DNA of 64,000 nucleotides from Streptomyces canus (lineage in GTDB: Bacteria; Actinomycetota; Actinomycetes; Streptomycetales; Streptomycetaceae), in assembly GCF_030816965.1 (NCBI RefSeq), contig NZ_JAUSYQ010000002.1:9786001-9850000 (forward strand), read 5' to 3'. Shown here in pieces: positions 36,938-46,009 of the stretch (positions are counted from its first letter, which is position 1; every line of letters begins with the position of its first letter). Under the pieces are notes generated by a model that worked only from the letters and a program-made list of their open reading frames with translations, was not told the origin of the DNA and ran no database searches. Both the position numbers and the translations under genes were made by a program.

Positions 36938-37452
36938 GCGCGGTCAGCTCCGCGGAGCAGACCGGGCGCCGGGTCGAGGAAATCCTCGACAGGCTGGCCG
37001 AGAGCGGCGACCCGGCCGCCGCCGCGGCGGCGGAGGAACTCGTCCGCTCTCTCATGGACTTCTACGGTGCCGGCCTCGCCCGCATCCTCCACCTGCTGTC
37101 CGGCGCGCCCGGCGAAGCAGCGGCACGCCTCCTGGGCGACGACCTGGTCGCGAGCCTGCTGGTCCTGCACGACCTGCACCCCGAGGACCGCGACACCCGC
37201 ATCGCCCGCGCCCTCGACGGGGTCCGGGAACACACCCTGGAGGTGGTGGGCTTCGACGACGAGAGCGGCACCCTGACGGTGCGGGCCCGGGAGGCCGGCG
37301 GCTGCGGTTGCGGCTCCGGCACGGGTGTCCGGGAGGCCGCGGAGGCAGCGCTCGCCTCCTTCGCACCGGAGGTCAGGGCGGTCGACGTACAGACCGCCCC
37401 CGCGGGGCCGACGCTCCTCCAGATCGGCACGGCACCGGCGGGGGCCCGATGA
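36934..37452 (+). CDS. NifU-like C-terminal domain protein of the hydrogenase operon
   Basis: A 172-aa soluble protein. The N-terminal half is helical and acidic (residues 1-90). The C-terminal half resembles the iron-sulfur scaffold domain of NifU, with a glycine/cysteine motif GGCGCGSGTG near residue 125. Such a domain could assemble or donate clusters to the small subunit, but the Cys spacing is shorter than usual and the function here is not established. ATG 36934 overlaps the large-subunit stop by 4 nt, and its stop overlaps the next ATG, so stoichiometric production with the hydrogenase is likely. Confidence 0.8.
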   Translation: MSAVSSAEQTGRRVEEILDRLAESGDPAAAAAAEELVRSLMDFYGAGLARILHLLSGAPGEAAARLLGDDLVASLLVLHDLHPEDRDTRIARALDGVREHTLEVVGFDDESGTLTVRAREAGGCGCGSGTGVREAAEAALASFAPEVRAVDVQTAPAGPTLLQIGTAPAGAR

Positions 37453-38090
37453 CGGCGTCCCCGGCGACGCGTACGCCCGGCCTGCGGAGGTTCCTCACCG
37501 AGAGGCTCCCGCAGCCCGAACGGTGTGAGCTGTGCGCCGTGGCGGTGGAGGCGGGCCACCGTCATCTCGTCGACACCGAGAAACGCGCCCTCGTCTGCGC
37601 CTGCGCCCCGTGCGCGCTGCTGATGGAGCAGCCGGGCGCCGCCGCGGGCCGCTTCCGTACGGTCCCGGCCCGCTACCTCACCGACCCCGGACACCGCCTC
37701 GACGAGAGCGCGTGGGAGGCGTTGCAGATCCCGGTCGGCGTCGCCTTCCTGTTCCGCAACGCGGCGCTCGACCGGCTCGTCGCCCTCTACCCGAGCCCGG
37801 CCGGAGCCACCGAGAGCGAACTCGAACCGGCCACGTGGACGGACGTCCTCGGTGGCAGCCGCCTCGCCGAACTGCTCGAACCCGACGTGGAGGCGCTGCT
37901 GCTGCGCCGCACCGCCGGCCGCTTCGAGTGCCACCTCGTACCCATCGACATCTGCTACGAACTGGTCGGCCGTATGCGCCTGTTGTGGCAGGGCTTCGAC
38001 GGCGGAGCCGAGGCCCGCGCCGCGCTGGACGCGTTCTTCGCGGACGTCGCGCGACGGGTCCGGCCACTGGGCGAGGTGGGTCACCCGTGA
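37449..38090 (+). CDS. DUF5947-like protein of the hydrogenase operon, Cys/His motif
   Basis: A 213-aa soluble protein of unknown function. A Cys/His cluster lies at about residues 26-56: CELC, then HRH, then CACAPC. Its spacing could hold a [2Fe-2S] centre or zinc. The remainder is mixed alpha/beta with no recognised catalytic motif (ALQIPVGVAFLFRN, then HLVPIDICYELVGRMRLLW). The gene starts at ATG 37449, overlapping the NifU-like gene by 4 nt, and its stop overlaps the following GTG. A cofactor-binding partner or electron-transfer protein for the hydrogenase is a reasonable guess, not shown. Confidence 0.8.
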   Translation: MTASPATRTPGLRRFLTERLPQPERCELCAVAVEAGHRHLVDTEKRALVCACAPCALLMEQPGAAAGRFRTVPARYLTDPGHRLDESAWEALQIPVGVAFLFRNAALDRLVALYPSPAGATESELEPATWTDVLGGSRLAELLEPDVEALLLRRTAGRFECHLVPIDICYELVGRMRLLWQGFDGGAEARAALDAFFADVARRVRPLGEVGHP

Positions 38091-38770
38091 CCGAGTTCTC
38101 CTTCGCCTGCACCGGCGTCCGCGCCGACAGGTACGCCGCCGGACCGACCCTCGTCTTCCGGCTGCGCGTCACCGCCGGCGACAACGCGCGCGTGCACGCC
38201 CTCGCGTTGCGCTGCCAGATCCGCATCGAACCCGCCCGCCGCGGTTACGAGCCCGCCGAGGCCGACGGCCTCGCGGACCTCTTCGGCGAGCGCTCACGCT
38301 GGGGCAGCACGCTCCAGCCGGTGCAGTTCGCCCAGGTCTCGGTCATGGTCCCGAGCTTCACCGGCGAGATCGAGACCGACCTCGTCGTGCCCTGCACCTA
38401 CGACATGGACATCGCCGCGACCCGCTACCTCACCGCCCTCACCGACGGCGAGGTGCCCCTGCTGATGCTCTTCTCCGGTACGGCGTTCACCGGAGATGGC
38501 GGTTTCCAGGTGGAGCCCGTCCCCTGGGACCGCGAGACGGCCTTCCGGATGCCCGTCACCGCCTGGCGGGAGATGGTCGAGCAGCACTTCCCCGGCTGCG
38601 GCTGGATCCGGCTGCCCCGCGACACCATGGACGCCCTCCTCGCCTACCGCTCCCGGCACGCCCTGCCCTCCTGGGAGGCGACCGTCGCGGCGCTGCTGGA
38701 GGGTGCCGACCCGCCCGCGCACGACCCGCTGCGCGCCCTCACCGCCACCACCGGAAGGACCGATCCGTGA
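38087..38770 (+). CDS. DUF6084-like protein of the hydrogenase operon
   Basis: A 227-aa soluble protein of unknown function, predicted mostly beta. It opens with a beta-sandwich-like region (TLVFRLRVTAGDNARVHALA, then CQIRIEPARRGY) and has no metal motif or signal peptide. Phrases such as LLMLFSGTAFTGDGGFQVEP, then DRETAFRMP, suggest a conserved domain seen in other actinobacterial hydrogenase clusters. It may be a structural or assembly partner. The start GTG 38087 overlaps the previous stop by 4 nt and its end overlaps the next GTG. Confidence 0.8.
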   Translation: MTEFSFACTGVRADRYAAGPTLVFRLRVTAGDNARVHALALRCQIRIEPARRGYEPAEADGLADLFGERSRWGSTLQPVQFAQVSVMVPSFTGEIETDLVVPCTYDMDIAATRYLTALTDGEVPLLMLFSGTAFTGDGGFQVEPVPWDRETAFRMPVTAWREMVEQHFPGCGWIRLPRDTMDALLAYRSRHALPSWEATVAALLEGADPPAHDPLRALTATTGRTDP

Positions 38771-40197
38771 CCGTGACCGCGTTCGCCCCCGAGACCGAGG
38801 AGCGCTTCGCTCTCGCCCGGCAGGTGGCCGACGCCGTCCTCTTCGAGGGCTATGTGCTCTACCCGTACCGCGCCTCGGCGGCCAAGAACCGGCTGCGCTG
38901 GCAGTTCGGCGTGCTCGTGCCGCCCGCCTGGGGCGCCGAGCGCGAGGAGCACGACTTCCAGCACACCGAATGCCTGATGGAACCGAAGGCCGGGGCGACC
39001 CTCTCGGTCGAGGTGCGCTTCCTGCACGCCCGACGGCGCACGGTACAGCGGGCCCGTCCGGACGGCGGCTTCGACACGGTGCCCGAACTCCGCCTCGACG
39101 ACCGGGTGTTGGTGCCCTGGGACGAGGGAAGCGAGGAGCGCGTCGAGGTGGTCGCGTCGGTGGACGAGCTCCTCGGCGACGGCGTCATGTATCCCTTCCG
39201 GCTCCCCGCCCGCGAGGACACCGAGCCGGTCGTGGACGAGGCCGGCCGTGCCGTCGGCCGACTGGTCCGGCGCTGTGAGGAGATCAGCGGGGCGGTACGG
39301 CTCTGCGTCCGCGAACTCGACGGCCCCTACCGGACCATGCGGCTGACCGCCGTCGTCGAGAACACCAGCGACTGGTCACCGCCCGAGGGCCGCGGCGCGG
39401 ACCGGGAGGCGGCGCTGCCGCACTCCCTGGTGGCCACCCACCTCCTCATGGCCCTCAGCGCCGGATCATTCCTGTCGATGACCGATCCGCCCGAGTGGGC
39501 GAAGGGCGCGGTCGCCGCCTGCCGCAACCTGCACACCTGGCCCGTACTCGCGGGCGAACCCGGCCGTGCCGACCTCGTGCTGTCCTCGCCGATCATCCTG
39601 CAGGACCATCCGGCCATCGCGCCGGAGAGTCCCGGCGCGCTCTACGACGCCACCGAGATCGACGAGATCCTCGCGCTGCGCACCGCGGCCCTCACCGACG
39701 AGGAGAAGCGCGAGGCCCGGGGCACGGACGAGCGGGCGGCCGCCGTGATCGAGCTGGCGGACTCGATGCCGCCCGAGGTTCTGGAGCGTCTGCACGGGGC
39801 GGTGCGCAGCCTGCGTGAGGTGACCGGTCCCGGCCCCGCCGCCCCGGACGGCGGCTTCCCCGACGAATACGGGGTGATGCGGCCGGACACCCCCTGGTGG
39901 GACCCCGCGAGCGAGGAGGGCTTCGACCCGGAGCAGGACCGGGTGGTCGTGGACGGCCGTTCGGTGGGCAAGGGCAGCCGCGTCGAGCTGCACCCGGGCC
40001 TGCGGCGCACCGACGCACAGGACATCTTCCTGCGGGGCCGCACCGCGAAGGTCGAGGCGGTGCTGCACGACGTGGACGGCGGGGTGCACCTGGCGGTCAC
40101 CGTGGAGGGCGACCCGGGCGCCGACGTCCGCCGCGAGCAGGGACGGTTCCTGTACTTCCAGCCCGACGAGGTCACACCGCTGGAGGACGACGTATGA
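38767..40197 (+). CDS. 476-aa uncharacterised protein of the hydrogenase operon
   Basis: This is the longest of the unknown proteins. I do not recognise it from a characterised family. It is soluble, acidic and has no signal peptide. The N-terminal 230 residues look like an alpha/beta fold (ADAVLFEGYVLYPYRASAAK, then NRLRWQFG); a middle segment (SSPIILQDHPAIAPESPGAL, then YDATEIDEIL) and a C-terminal beta domain (VEAVLHDVDGGVHLAVTVEG, then FQPDEV) follow. Only a few cysteines are present. GTG 38767 overlaps the previous stop by 4 nt and its stop overlaps the protease ATG. Constant linkage to the hydrogenase suggests an assembly or regulatory role. Confidence 0.8.
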   Translation: MTVTAFAPETEERFALARQVADAVLFEGYVLYPYRASAAKNRLRWQFGVLVPPAWGAEREEHDFQHTECLMEPKAGATLSVEVRFLHARRRTVQRARPDGGFDTVPELRLDDRVLVPWDEGSEERVEVVASVDELLGDGVMYPFRLPAREDTEPVVDEAGRAVGRLVRRCEEISGAVRLCVRELDGPYRTMRLTAVVENTSDWSPPEGRGADREAALPHSLVATHLLMALSAGSFLSMTDPPEWAKGAVAACRNLHTWPVLAGEPGRADLVLSSPIILQDHPAIAPESPGALYDATEIDEILALRTAALTDEEKREARGTDERAAAVIELADSMPPEVLERLHGAVRSLREVTGPGPAAPDGGFPDEYGVMRPDTPWWDPASEEGFDPEQDRVVVDGRSVGKGSRVELHPGLRRTDAQDIFLRGRTAKVEAVLHDVDGGVHLAVTVEGDPGADVRREQGRFLYFQPDEVTPLEDDV

Positions 40198-40745
40198 ACC
40201 CCTCCTCGCAGTCAGGCCCCAGGACCCTCGTCGCCGGCATCGGCAACATCTTCCTCGGGGACGACGGCTTCGGCGTGGAGACCGCCCGCCGGCTCGCCGA
40301 GCGCGACCTGCCCGGACACATCGAGGTCGTGGACATCGGGGTGCGCGGGGTGCACCTCGCCTACCAGCTGCTGGACGGCTACGACACCCTCGTCCTCGTG
40401 GACGCCACGGCACGCGGCGAAGCCCCCGGCACGCTGTACGTGATCGAGCACGACGTCGGCGGAGGGAGCCCTTCACCTCCCGCCCCCGCGCTGGACGGCC
40501 ACCGGATGACTCCCGACACGGTCCTGGCACTGCTGGGCACCCTGTGCGCCGGGACCGGCGGTGAGTCACCACGCCGCGTCCTGGTCGTGGGATGCGAACC
40601 GGCCTCGGTGGACGAGGGCATCGGTCTCAGCCCGCCGGTGTCCGACGCCGTACCGGAGGCCGTCCGACTGATTGAAAGGCTGCTGAGGCAAGGGGAGCCG
40701 GGAGAGTCCGCGCCGCGGGCCACGGCCGGTGGGATCTCGACATGA
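40194..40745 (+). CDS. hydrogenase maturation endopeptidase (HyaD/HybD type)
   Basis: A 183-aa nickel-dependent protease expected to remove the C-terminal tail of the large subunit after nickel insertion. The typical fold is visible from the start: VAGIGNIFLGDDGFGVE (the Glu is the first nickel ligand), VVDIGVRG (Asp, second ligand), and VLVVGCEPASV. A C-terminal ligand His is probably in DGHRMTPDT. ATG 40194 overlaps the upstream gene by 4 nt, ending the coupled chain that began at the large subunit. Confidence 0.9.
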   Translation: MNPSSQSGPRTLVAGIGNIFLGDDGFGVETARRLAERDLPGHIEVVDIGVRGVHLAYQLLDGYDTLVLVDATARGEAPGTLYVIEHDVGGGSPSPPAPALDGHRMTPDTVLALLGTLCAGTGGESPRRVLVVGCEPASVDEGIGLSPPVSDAVPEAVRLIERLLRQGEPGESAPRATAGGIST

Positions 40746-40756
40746 GGAGAGACGGG

Positions 40757-40861
40757 ATGAAGAAGATCGTCATCGGCGGAGCGGCCGTCGCCGCCCTGGT
40801 CGCTGTCGTCGCCGAGGTGCTTCCCGACCTCCGGCGCTACCTGCGGATCCGACGGATGTGA
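40757..40861 (+). CDS. 34-aa single-helix membrane microprotein (DUF6893-like)
   Basis: A very small gene with a clear ribosome site (GAGGAG) upstream of ATG 40757. The product has one hydrophobic helix (residues 4-24, [20 protein letters not shown]) between MKK and a basic tail ending DLRRYLRIRRM. This looks like a single-pass membrane peptide with a positively charged cytosolic end. It lies 11 bp after the protease gene and before hypA. In-frame ATG 40742, which overlaps the protease stop, would give five extra residues. I suspect it helps tether or stabilise the cytosolic hydrogenase at the membrane; that is inference. Confidence 0.65.
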   Translation: MKKIVIGGAAVAALVAVVAEVLPDLRRYLRIRRM

Positions 40862-41002
40862 AACGGGAGTCATGGGTGCTCCGTGAGGTTGCGTCGAACG
40901 GTGTATCTGCCGGCTGGTGACGGCGTGCCGGGCCGTGCGACCAGGGAGCGCCCGCCTCTAATGAAGCCCGGCAGGAGGCCGGCTGCGGAAGGACGGAGAC
41001 CC

Positions 41003-41401
41003 ATGCACGAGATGTCCGTCGCGCTGGCCGTCGTCGACCAGGTCGAAGAGGCCGCCGCACGGGCCGAGGACGTCACGGCGGTGCGATCGGTACGGCTCCA
41101 GGTGGGCGAACTGGCCGGCGTCGTACCCGATGCGCTCGCCTTCTCCTTCGAACTGGCCTGCGCCGGAACCCTGCTGGAAGGCGCCGAACTGATCACAGAA
41201 ACGGTGCCGGGGCGGGCCCGCTGCACCCCCTGCGCACACGAATGGGCCGTCGGCATGCCGCCCCGGCTGACCTGCCCCGCGTGCGGCGGTACGCAGACCG
41301 ACCTGCTCACGGGCCGGGAACTGCAGATCCTCGACGTGCATTGGGAAGACGGCGGCCCCACGCACCCGCTCACCCGCGAACCGATCTCCGAGGAGCGCTG
41401 A
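41003..41401 (+). CDS. hypA: hydrogenase nickel incorporation protein HypA
   Basis: A 132-aa metallochaperone that passes nickel to the large subunit with HypB. The N-terminal MHEMS supplies the Ni-binding His2 and Glu3. The zinc site is CTPC (about residue 74) with a second pair CPAC (about residue 93). Length and layout are normal. The start ATG 41003 follows GGAC/GGAG. The 141 bp before it hold no gene, so a separate promoter is possible. It is followed directly by hypB. Confidence 0.93.
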   Translation: MHEMSVALAVVDQVEEAAARAEDVTAVRSVRLQVGELAGVVPDALAFSFELACAGTLLEGAELITETVPGRARCTPCAHEWAVGMPPRLTCPACGGTQTDLLTGRELQILDVHWEDGGPTHPLTREPISEER

Positions 41402-41404
41402 ACC

Positions 41405-42166
41405 ATGTGCCGTGTCGTCGACCTGCGGCAGGCCGTACTCGCGAAGAACGACGCGAGCGCCCACGAACTGCGCGCGCACCTCGCGGCGCGAGGCATCGCG
41501 ATCGTCAATCTGCTGTCCAGTCCGGGCAGTGGCAAGACCGCGCTGCTGGAGCGCGAACTGCTGCGGGCACGGGAGCGGTCCGTTCCCGTCGCGGCGCTGA
41601 GCGCCGATCTGGCCACCGAGAACGATGCGGCCCGGCTGGCGCGTTCGGGGGTCCCCGTCAAGCAGGTGCTCACCGACGGACTGTGCCATCTGGAGGCGGG
41701 GATGCTCGCCGGGCACCTGGACGGGTGGCTGCCCGACGACACCCGGCTGCTGTTCGTGGAGAACGTCGGCAACCTGGTCTGCCCGGCCTCCTACGACCTG
41801 GGGGAAACACTGAGGGTCACCCTCGCCTCCGTGACGGAGGGCGAGGACAAGCCGCTCAAGTACCCCACCGCCTTCGGCCTCGCCCACCTTGTGGTGGTGA
41901 CCAAGACCGACATCGCGGAGGCCGTCGAGTTCGACGAGGCGGCGTTCCGCGCGCATGTGGAGCAGGTCAACCCCGGAGTCGAGGTGATCCTGACGTCGGC
42001 ACGCCGGGGGCAGGGAGTCGGCGCGCTGCTCGACCGGGCGCTGGCCGCTGTGGACGGCACACCTGTCCACTCACCGGTCATGGCCCGGCAGCCCGATCAC
42101 CACGGTCACGGTCACACGCACACGCAGCCGGAGGCCACCGGCATCATGGCCCACATCCACTCGTGA
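41405..42166 (+). CDS. hypB: hydrogenase nickel incorporation GTPase HypB
   Basis: A 253-aa SIMIBI-class GTPase that drives nickel delivery. The P-loop is SSPGSGKTALLE (about residues 38-49), and TKTD, a guanine-specificity motif, appears near residue 165. The C-terminus is His rich (HHGHGHTHTQ), able to store or bind nickel; in many HypB proteins the His stretch is N-terminal, so this arrangement is less common. It starts 4 bp after hypA, and its stop overlaps the hypF GTG. Confidence 0.93.
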   Translation: MCRVVDLRQAVLAKNDASAHELRAHLAARGIAIVNLLSSPGSGKTALLERELLRARERSVPVAALSADLATENDAARLARSGVPVKQVLTDGLCHLEAGMLAGHLDGWLPDDTRLLFVENVGNLVCPASYDLGETLRVTLASVTEGEDKPLKYPTAFGLAHLVVVTKTDIAEAVEFDEAAFRAHVEQVNPGVEVILTSARRGQGVGALLDRALAAVDGTPVHSPVMARQPDHHGHGHTHTQPEATGIMAHIHS

Positions 42167-44544
42167 GCGGTCCGCAGGTTCCGACCGCCGTCGCCGAGAA
42201 CACCCCACGACGCCGCCGGGTCACCGTCCGGGGAGTGGTACAGGGAGTGGGCTTCAGGCCCTACCTCTACGGCCTTGCCACGGAACTCGCCCTGGCCGGA
42301 CACGTGACCAACACTCCGGAGGGTGTCGTCGCGGAGGTCGAAGGCAGTGCCTCGGCCGTGGCCCGGTTCTGCGACCTGATCGCCGCCCAGGCACCGCCGC
42401 TGGCCCGCGTGGAGTCCGTCCACCACCGGGAGATGCCTCCCGTCGGCGGCACCGCGTTCACCATCCTCACCTCGCGCACCGGCGGACCGGCCCGCACTCT
42501 GGTCTCCCCCGACTCCGCCACCTGCGCCGACTGCCTCGCCGAGTTGGCCGCCCCGGCGGACCGGCGCTACCGGCACCCGTTCGTCAACTGCACTCACTGC
42601 GGCCCGCGCTTCACGATCGTCACCGGCGTGCCGTACGACCGGGCGAACACCACCATGGCCGGCTTCGCGATGTGCCCCGACTGCGCCCGGGAGTACGCGG
42701 ATCCGGCCGACCGCCGGTTCCACGCGCAGCCGGTCGCCTGCCCGGCCTGCGGGCCCCGTCTGCGGCTGGTCCTCGCCCAGAAAGCACGGCTCAGCGATGT
42801 CGAGGGGGCGGACCCGGTCTCCGAGGCCCGCGCGCTGCTGAAGCGGGGCGCGATCCTCGCCGTGAAGGGCCTGGGCGGCTACCACCTGGCCTGCGATGCC
42901 TCGAACCAGGAGGCGGTCGCCCTCCTGCGCCGGCGAAAGGCGCGCGGGAACAAGCCGTTCGCCGTCATGGCCAGGACCGCGGACGACGTCCGTCACCTCG
43001 TCCGGCTGAGCCCCGAGGAGCGGAGCCTGCTCGAAGGCCGGGCCAGGCCGGTCGTCCTGCTGAGGCGGCGTCCGCAGACCGACGGGGATCCCCGGCCCGC
43101 CGAGGCCGTGGCACCCGGCAGCCCCGACCTCGGAGTCATGCTGCCCTACACGCCCGTGCACCATCTGCTGCTCGGTCTGCCCGGCGACCCGGACGGCCCC
43201 CGGCTGCTCGTCATGACCAGCGGCAACCTGTCCGGTGAGCCGATCGTCACCGACGACAACGAGGCACTGGAGCGACTCGCGCACCTGGCCGACGCCTGGC
43301 TCACGCACGACCGGCCGATCCACGTCCCGTGCGACGACTCCGTCGTCCGCGTCTGCGACGGCAAGCCACTGCTGATCCGCCGCTCACGTGGCTACGCCCC
43401 GTTGCCGGTCTCCCTCCCGCTGCCCGTGCGGCCGGCCCTCGCCGTCGGCGGAGACCTGAAGAACGCCTTCTGTCTCGGGGCGGGCCGGCAGGCCTGGCTG
43501 TCGGCGCACATCGGCGACATGGACGACGTCGGCACCCAACGGGCCTTCGAGCGCGCGGAGGCGCAGTTGGAGTCCATCACGGGAGTGCGGCCCGAGGCCC
43601 TGGTCTCCGACCGGCATCCTGGCTACCGCTCCGCCGGATGGGCCGACCGGAACGCGGCGCACCGGCCCGTCGTACGCGTCCAGCACCATCACGCGCACAT
43701 TGCCGCCGCCATGGCCGAGCACGGACTGGACGGCACCCGGCCGGTGATCGGCGTCGCCTTCGACGGCACCGGTCACGGCGACGACGGCGCCGTGTGGGGC
43801 GGGGAGTTCCTGTTGGCGGACTACGACCGCTTCACCCGGTTCGGACATCTCGCGTATGTTCCACTGCCCGGTGGTGACGCCGCGGTGCGCCGGCCGTACC
43901 GCATGGCGCTGGCCCACCTGAGGGCGGCCGGGATCGACTGGTCCGACGACCTCGCCTGTACGACCGCCTGTCCGCCCGACGAACTCCACGTCCTGGAACG
44001 GCAGTTGGAGCGCGGCCTGAACTGTGTCCCCACATCCAGCATGGGCCGGCTCTTCGACGCGGTGTCCTCTCTCGCCGGGGTGTGCCACCGAGCCGGATAC
44101 GAGGCACAGGCCGCTGTCGAACTGGAGGGGGCGGCTCTGCACGCACCGGCCGACGACACCACCGCGTACGCCTTCGCCCTGCACGCGTCGGAGGAGAACC
44201 GGGACGGCGCCGTACGGGCCGATCCGGCACCCGTCCTCGCGGCGATCGTCGGTGACCTGCGTGTGGGTGTCGAGCCTGCCCTGGTCGCCGCGCGCTTCCA
44301 CCGGGGCGTGACCGGCCTGGTGCACCGGATGTGCACGCGGGCGCGAGAGCGGCGCGGGCTGGACACGGTGGCCCTGACGGGGGGCGTGTTCGCCAACACA
44401 CTGCTCTCCTCGGCCTGTGCCGCCTCCCTGCGCGAGGACGGCTTCACGGTCCTGCGGCACCACCTGGTGCCGCCCAACGACGGTGGCCTGGCGCTGGGCC
44501 AACTGATGGTGGCCGCCCGTGCCACCCCCACTCCCACCGAATGA
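42163..44544 (+). CDS. hypF: carbamoyltransferase HypF
   Basis: A 793-aa enzyme that makes the carbamoyl group used for the cyanide ligands of the hydrogenase iron. The domains in order are: acylphosphatase ([19 protein letters not shown], residues 18-100), two zinc fingers (CADC/CTHC and CPDC/CPAC, residues 120-200), YrdC-like nucleotide domain ([20 protein letters not shown]) and Kae1-like C-terminal domain ([15 protein letters not shown], then [18 protein letters not shown]). All expected motifs are intact. GTG 42163 overlaps the hypB stop by 4 nt. Confidence 0.95.
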   Translation: MSGPQVPTAVAENTPRRRRVTVRGVVQGVGFRPYLYGLATELALAGHVTNTPEGVVAEVEGSASAVARFCDLIAAQAPPLARVESVHHREMPPVGGTAFTILTSRTGGPARTLVSPDSATCADCLAELAAPADRRYRHPFVNCTHCGPRFTIVTGVPYDRANTTMAGFAMCPDCAREYADPADRRFHAQPVACPACGPRLRLVLAQKARLSDVEGADPVSEARALLKRGAILAVKGLGGYHLACDASNQEAVALLRRRKARGNKPFAVMARTADDVRHLVRLSPEERSLLEGRARPVVLLRRRPQTDGDPRPAEAVAPGSPDLGVMLPYTPVHHLLLGLPGDPDGPRLLVMTSGNLSGEPIVTDDNEALERLAHLADAWLTHDRPIHVPCDDSVVRVCDGKPLLIRRSRGYAPLPVSLPLPVRPALAVGGDLKNAFCLGAGRQAWLSAHIGDMDDVGTQRAFERAEAQLESITGVRPEALVSDRHPGYRSAGWADRNAAHRPVVRVQHHHAHIAAAMAEHGLDGTRPVIGVAFDGTGHGDDGAVWGGEFLLADYDRFTRFGHLAYVPLPGGDAAVRRPYRMALAHLRAAGIDWSDDLACTTACPPDELHVLERQLERGLNCVPTSSMGRLFDAVSSLAGVCHRAGYEAQAAVELEGAALHAPADDTTAYAFALHASEENRDGAVRADPAPVLAAIVGDLRVGVEPALVAARFHRGVTGLVHRMCTRARERRGLDTVALTGGVFANTLLSSACAASLREDGFTVLRHHLVPPNDGGLALGQLMVAARATPTPTE

Positions 44545-44576
44545 GCAAGCGCGCGACCCACAGCGAGGAGAGGCTC

Positions 44577-44885
44577 ATGTGCCTGGCGGTACCCGGCAGA
44601 GTGCTGGACATCGAGGAACGGGACGGCACCCGGATGGCCACCGTCGACTTCGGCGGCGTGGTCAAGGAGGTGTGCCTGGAGTATCTGCCCGACCTCCAGG
44701 TCGGCGAGTACGCCATCGTCCACGTGGGGTTCGCCCTGCAACGGCTGGACGAGGAGTCGGCGCGACAGACGCTCGAACTCTTCGCCGAACTCGGCCTGTT
44801 GCAGGAGGAGTTCGGCGACCCCTGGGAAGTGGCGGCGGCGGAGGCAGCGGGCTCGGAACCGGTGGAAGAGGTGCGCAACCAGTGA
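44577..44885 (+). CDS. hypC: hydrogenase assembly chaperone HypC
   Basis: A 102-aa protein starting MCLAVPGRV, where Cys2 holds the Fe(CN)2CO fragment during transfer with HypD. The family OB-like core is complete; the C-terminal acidic tail is somewhat long. ATG 44577 follows GAGGAG 8 nt upstream, and the stop overlaps the hypD GTG by 4 nt. It is one of a HypC/HypD pair whose complex is needed for ligand assembly. Confidence 0.93.
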   Translation: MCLAVPGRVLDIEERDGTRMATVDFGGVVKEVCLEYLPDLQVGEYAIVHVGFALQRLDEESARQTLELFAELGLLQEEFGDPWEVAAAEAAGSEPVEEVRNQ

Positions 44886-46009
44886 AGTACATCGACGAGT
44901 TCCAGGACCCGGAGCTGGCTCGACGGCTCCTCGACGACATCCACGCCACGGTCACGAGGCCGTGGGCGCTGATGGAGGTGTGCGGAGGGCAGACACACAG
45001 CATCATCCGGCACGGCATCGACCAACTCCTGCCGGAGCAGGTCGAGTTGATCCATGGGCCGGGCTGCCCGGTGTGCGTGACCCCGCTGGAGGTCATCGAC
45101 AAGGCCCTGGAGATCGCCTCCCGACCGGAGGTGATCTTCTGCTCCTTCGGTGACATGCTGCGTGTGCCGGGCACCGGACGGGACCTGTTCCAGGTCCGCG
45201 GAGAGGGCGGTGACGTGCGCGTCGTCTACTCACCGCTCGACGCGCTGCGGATCGCCCAGCAGAACCCGGACCGCGAGGTGGTGTTCTTCGGCATCGGCTT
45301 CGAGACGACCGCACCCCCCAACGCCATGACGGTCCATCAGGCCCGGAAACTTGGCATCCCGAACTTCAGCATGCTGGTGTCCCATGTCCGCGTACCGCCC
45401 GCCATCGAGGCCATCATGTCGTCGCCGAGCTGCCGGGTGCAGGGCTTCCTCGCGGCCGGCCATGTCTGCAGCGTGATGGGCATGGGGGAGTACCCGGAAC
45501 TGGCGGAGCGCTTCCGGGTGCCGATCGTCGTGACGGGCTTCGAGCCACTGGACATCCTCGAAGGCGTGCGCCGTACCGTCCGGCAGCTGGAACGCGGTGA
45601 GCACACCGTCGACAACGCCTACGCCCGTGCCGTTCGCGCGGAGGGCAACCCGGCCGCCCGGGCCATGCTGGAGGACGTTTTCGAGGTCACCGACCGCGCC
45701 TGGCGCGGCATCGGGGTGATCCCGCAGAGCGGCTGGCGGCTGGCGCCGAAGTACCGCGCCTACGACGCCGAGCACCGCTTCTCCGTCGACGGCATCCGCA
45801 CCCAGGAGCCGGCCGAGTGCCGCAGCGGAGAGGTCCTGCAGGGGCTGCTCAAGCCGCACGAGTGCGAGGCCTTCGGCACTCTGTGCACGCCGCGTACGCC
45901 GCTGGGGGCCACCATGGTCTCCAGCGAGGGAGCCTGCGCCGCGTACTACCTCTACCGGCGGCTGGACATGCCCGCCACCAAGGCCCAGGAGGCGACCCCC
46001 GTTGTCTGA
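44882..46009 (+). CDS. hypD: hydrogenase formation protein HypD
   Basis: A 375-aa scaffold enzyme on which the iron-cyanide-CO unit is built with HypC and HypE. The conserved motifs are present: [10 protein letters not shown] (Cys near residue 35), [11 protein letters not shown] (Cys pair near residue 62) and the C-terminal cysteines ([19 protein letters not shown]) that bind the [4Fe-4S] cluster. GTG 44882 overlaps the hypC stop. Its last codons overlap the start of hypE, which uses TTG. Confidence 0.95.
   Translation: MKYIDEFQDPELARRLLDDIHATVTRPWALMEVCGGQTHSIIRHGIDQLLPEQVELIHGPGCPVCVTPLEVIDKALEIASRPEVIFCSFGDMLRVPGTGRDLFQVRGEGGDVRVVYSPLDALRIAQQNPDREVVFFGIGFETTAPPNAMTVHQARKLGIPNFSMLVSHVRVPPAIEAIMSSPSCRVQGFLAAGHVCSVMGMGEYPELAERFRVPIVVTGFEPLDILEGVRRTVRQLERGEHTVDNAYARAVRAEGNPAARAMLEDVFEVTDRAWRGIGVIPQSGWRLAPKYRAYDAEHRFSVDGIRTQEPAECRSGEVLQGLLKPHECEAFGTLCTPRTPLGATMVSSEGACAAYYLYRRLDMPATKAQEATPVV

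Noticed and set aside
41242..42162. Long upstream extension of HypF
   Set aside because: It overlaps hypA and hypB in a non-homologous frame. HypF begins normally at GTG 42163.
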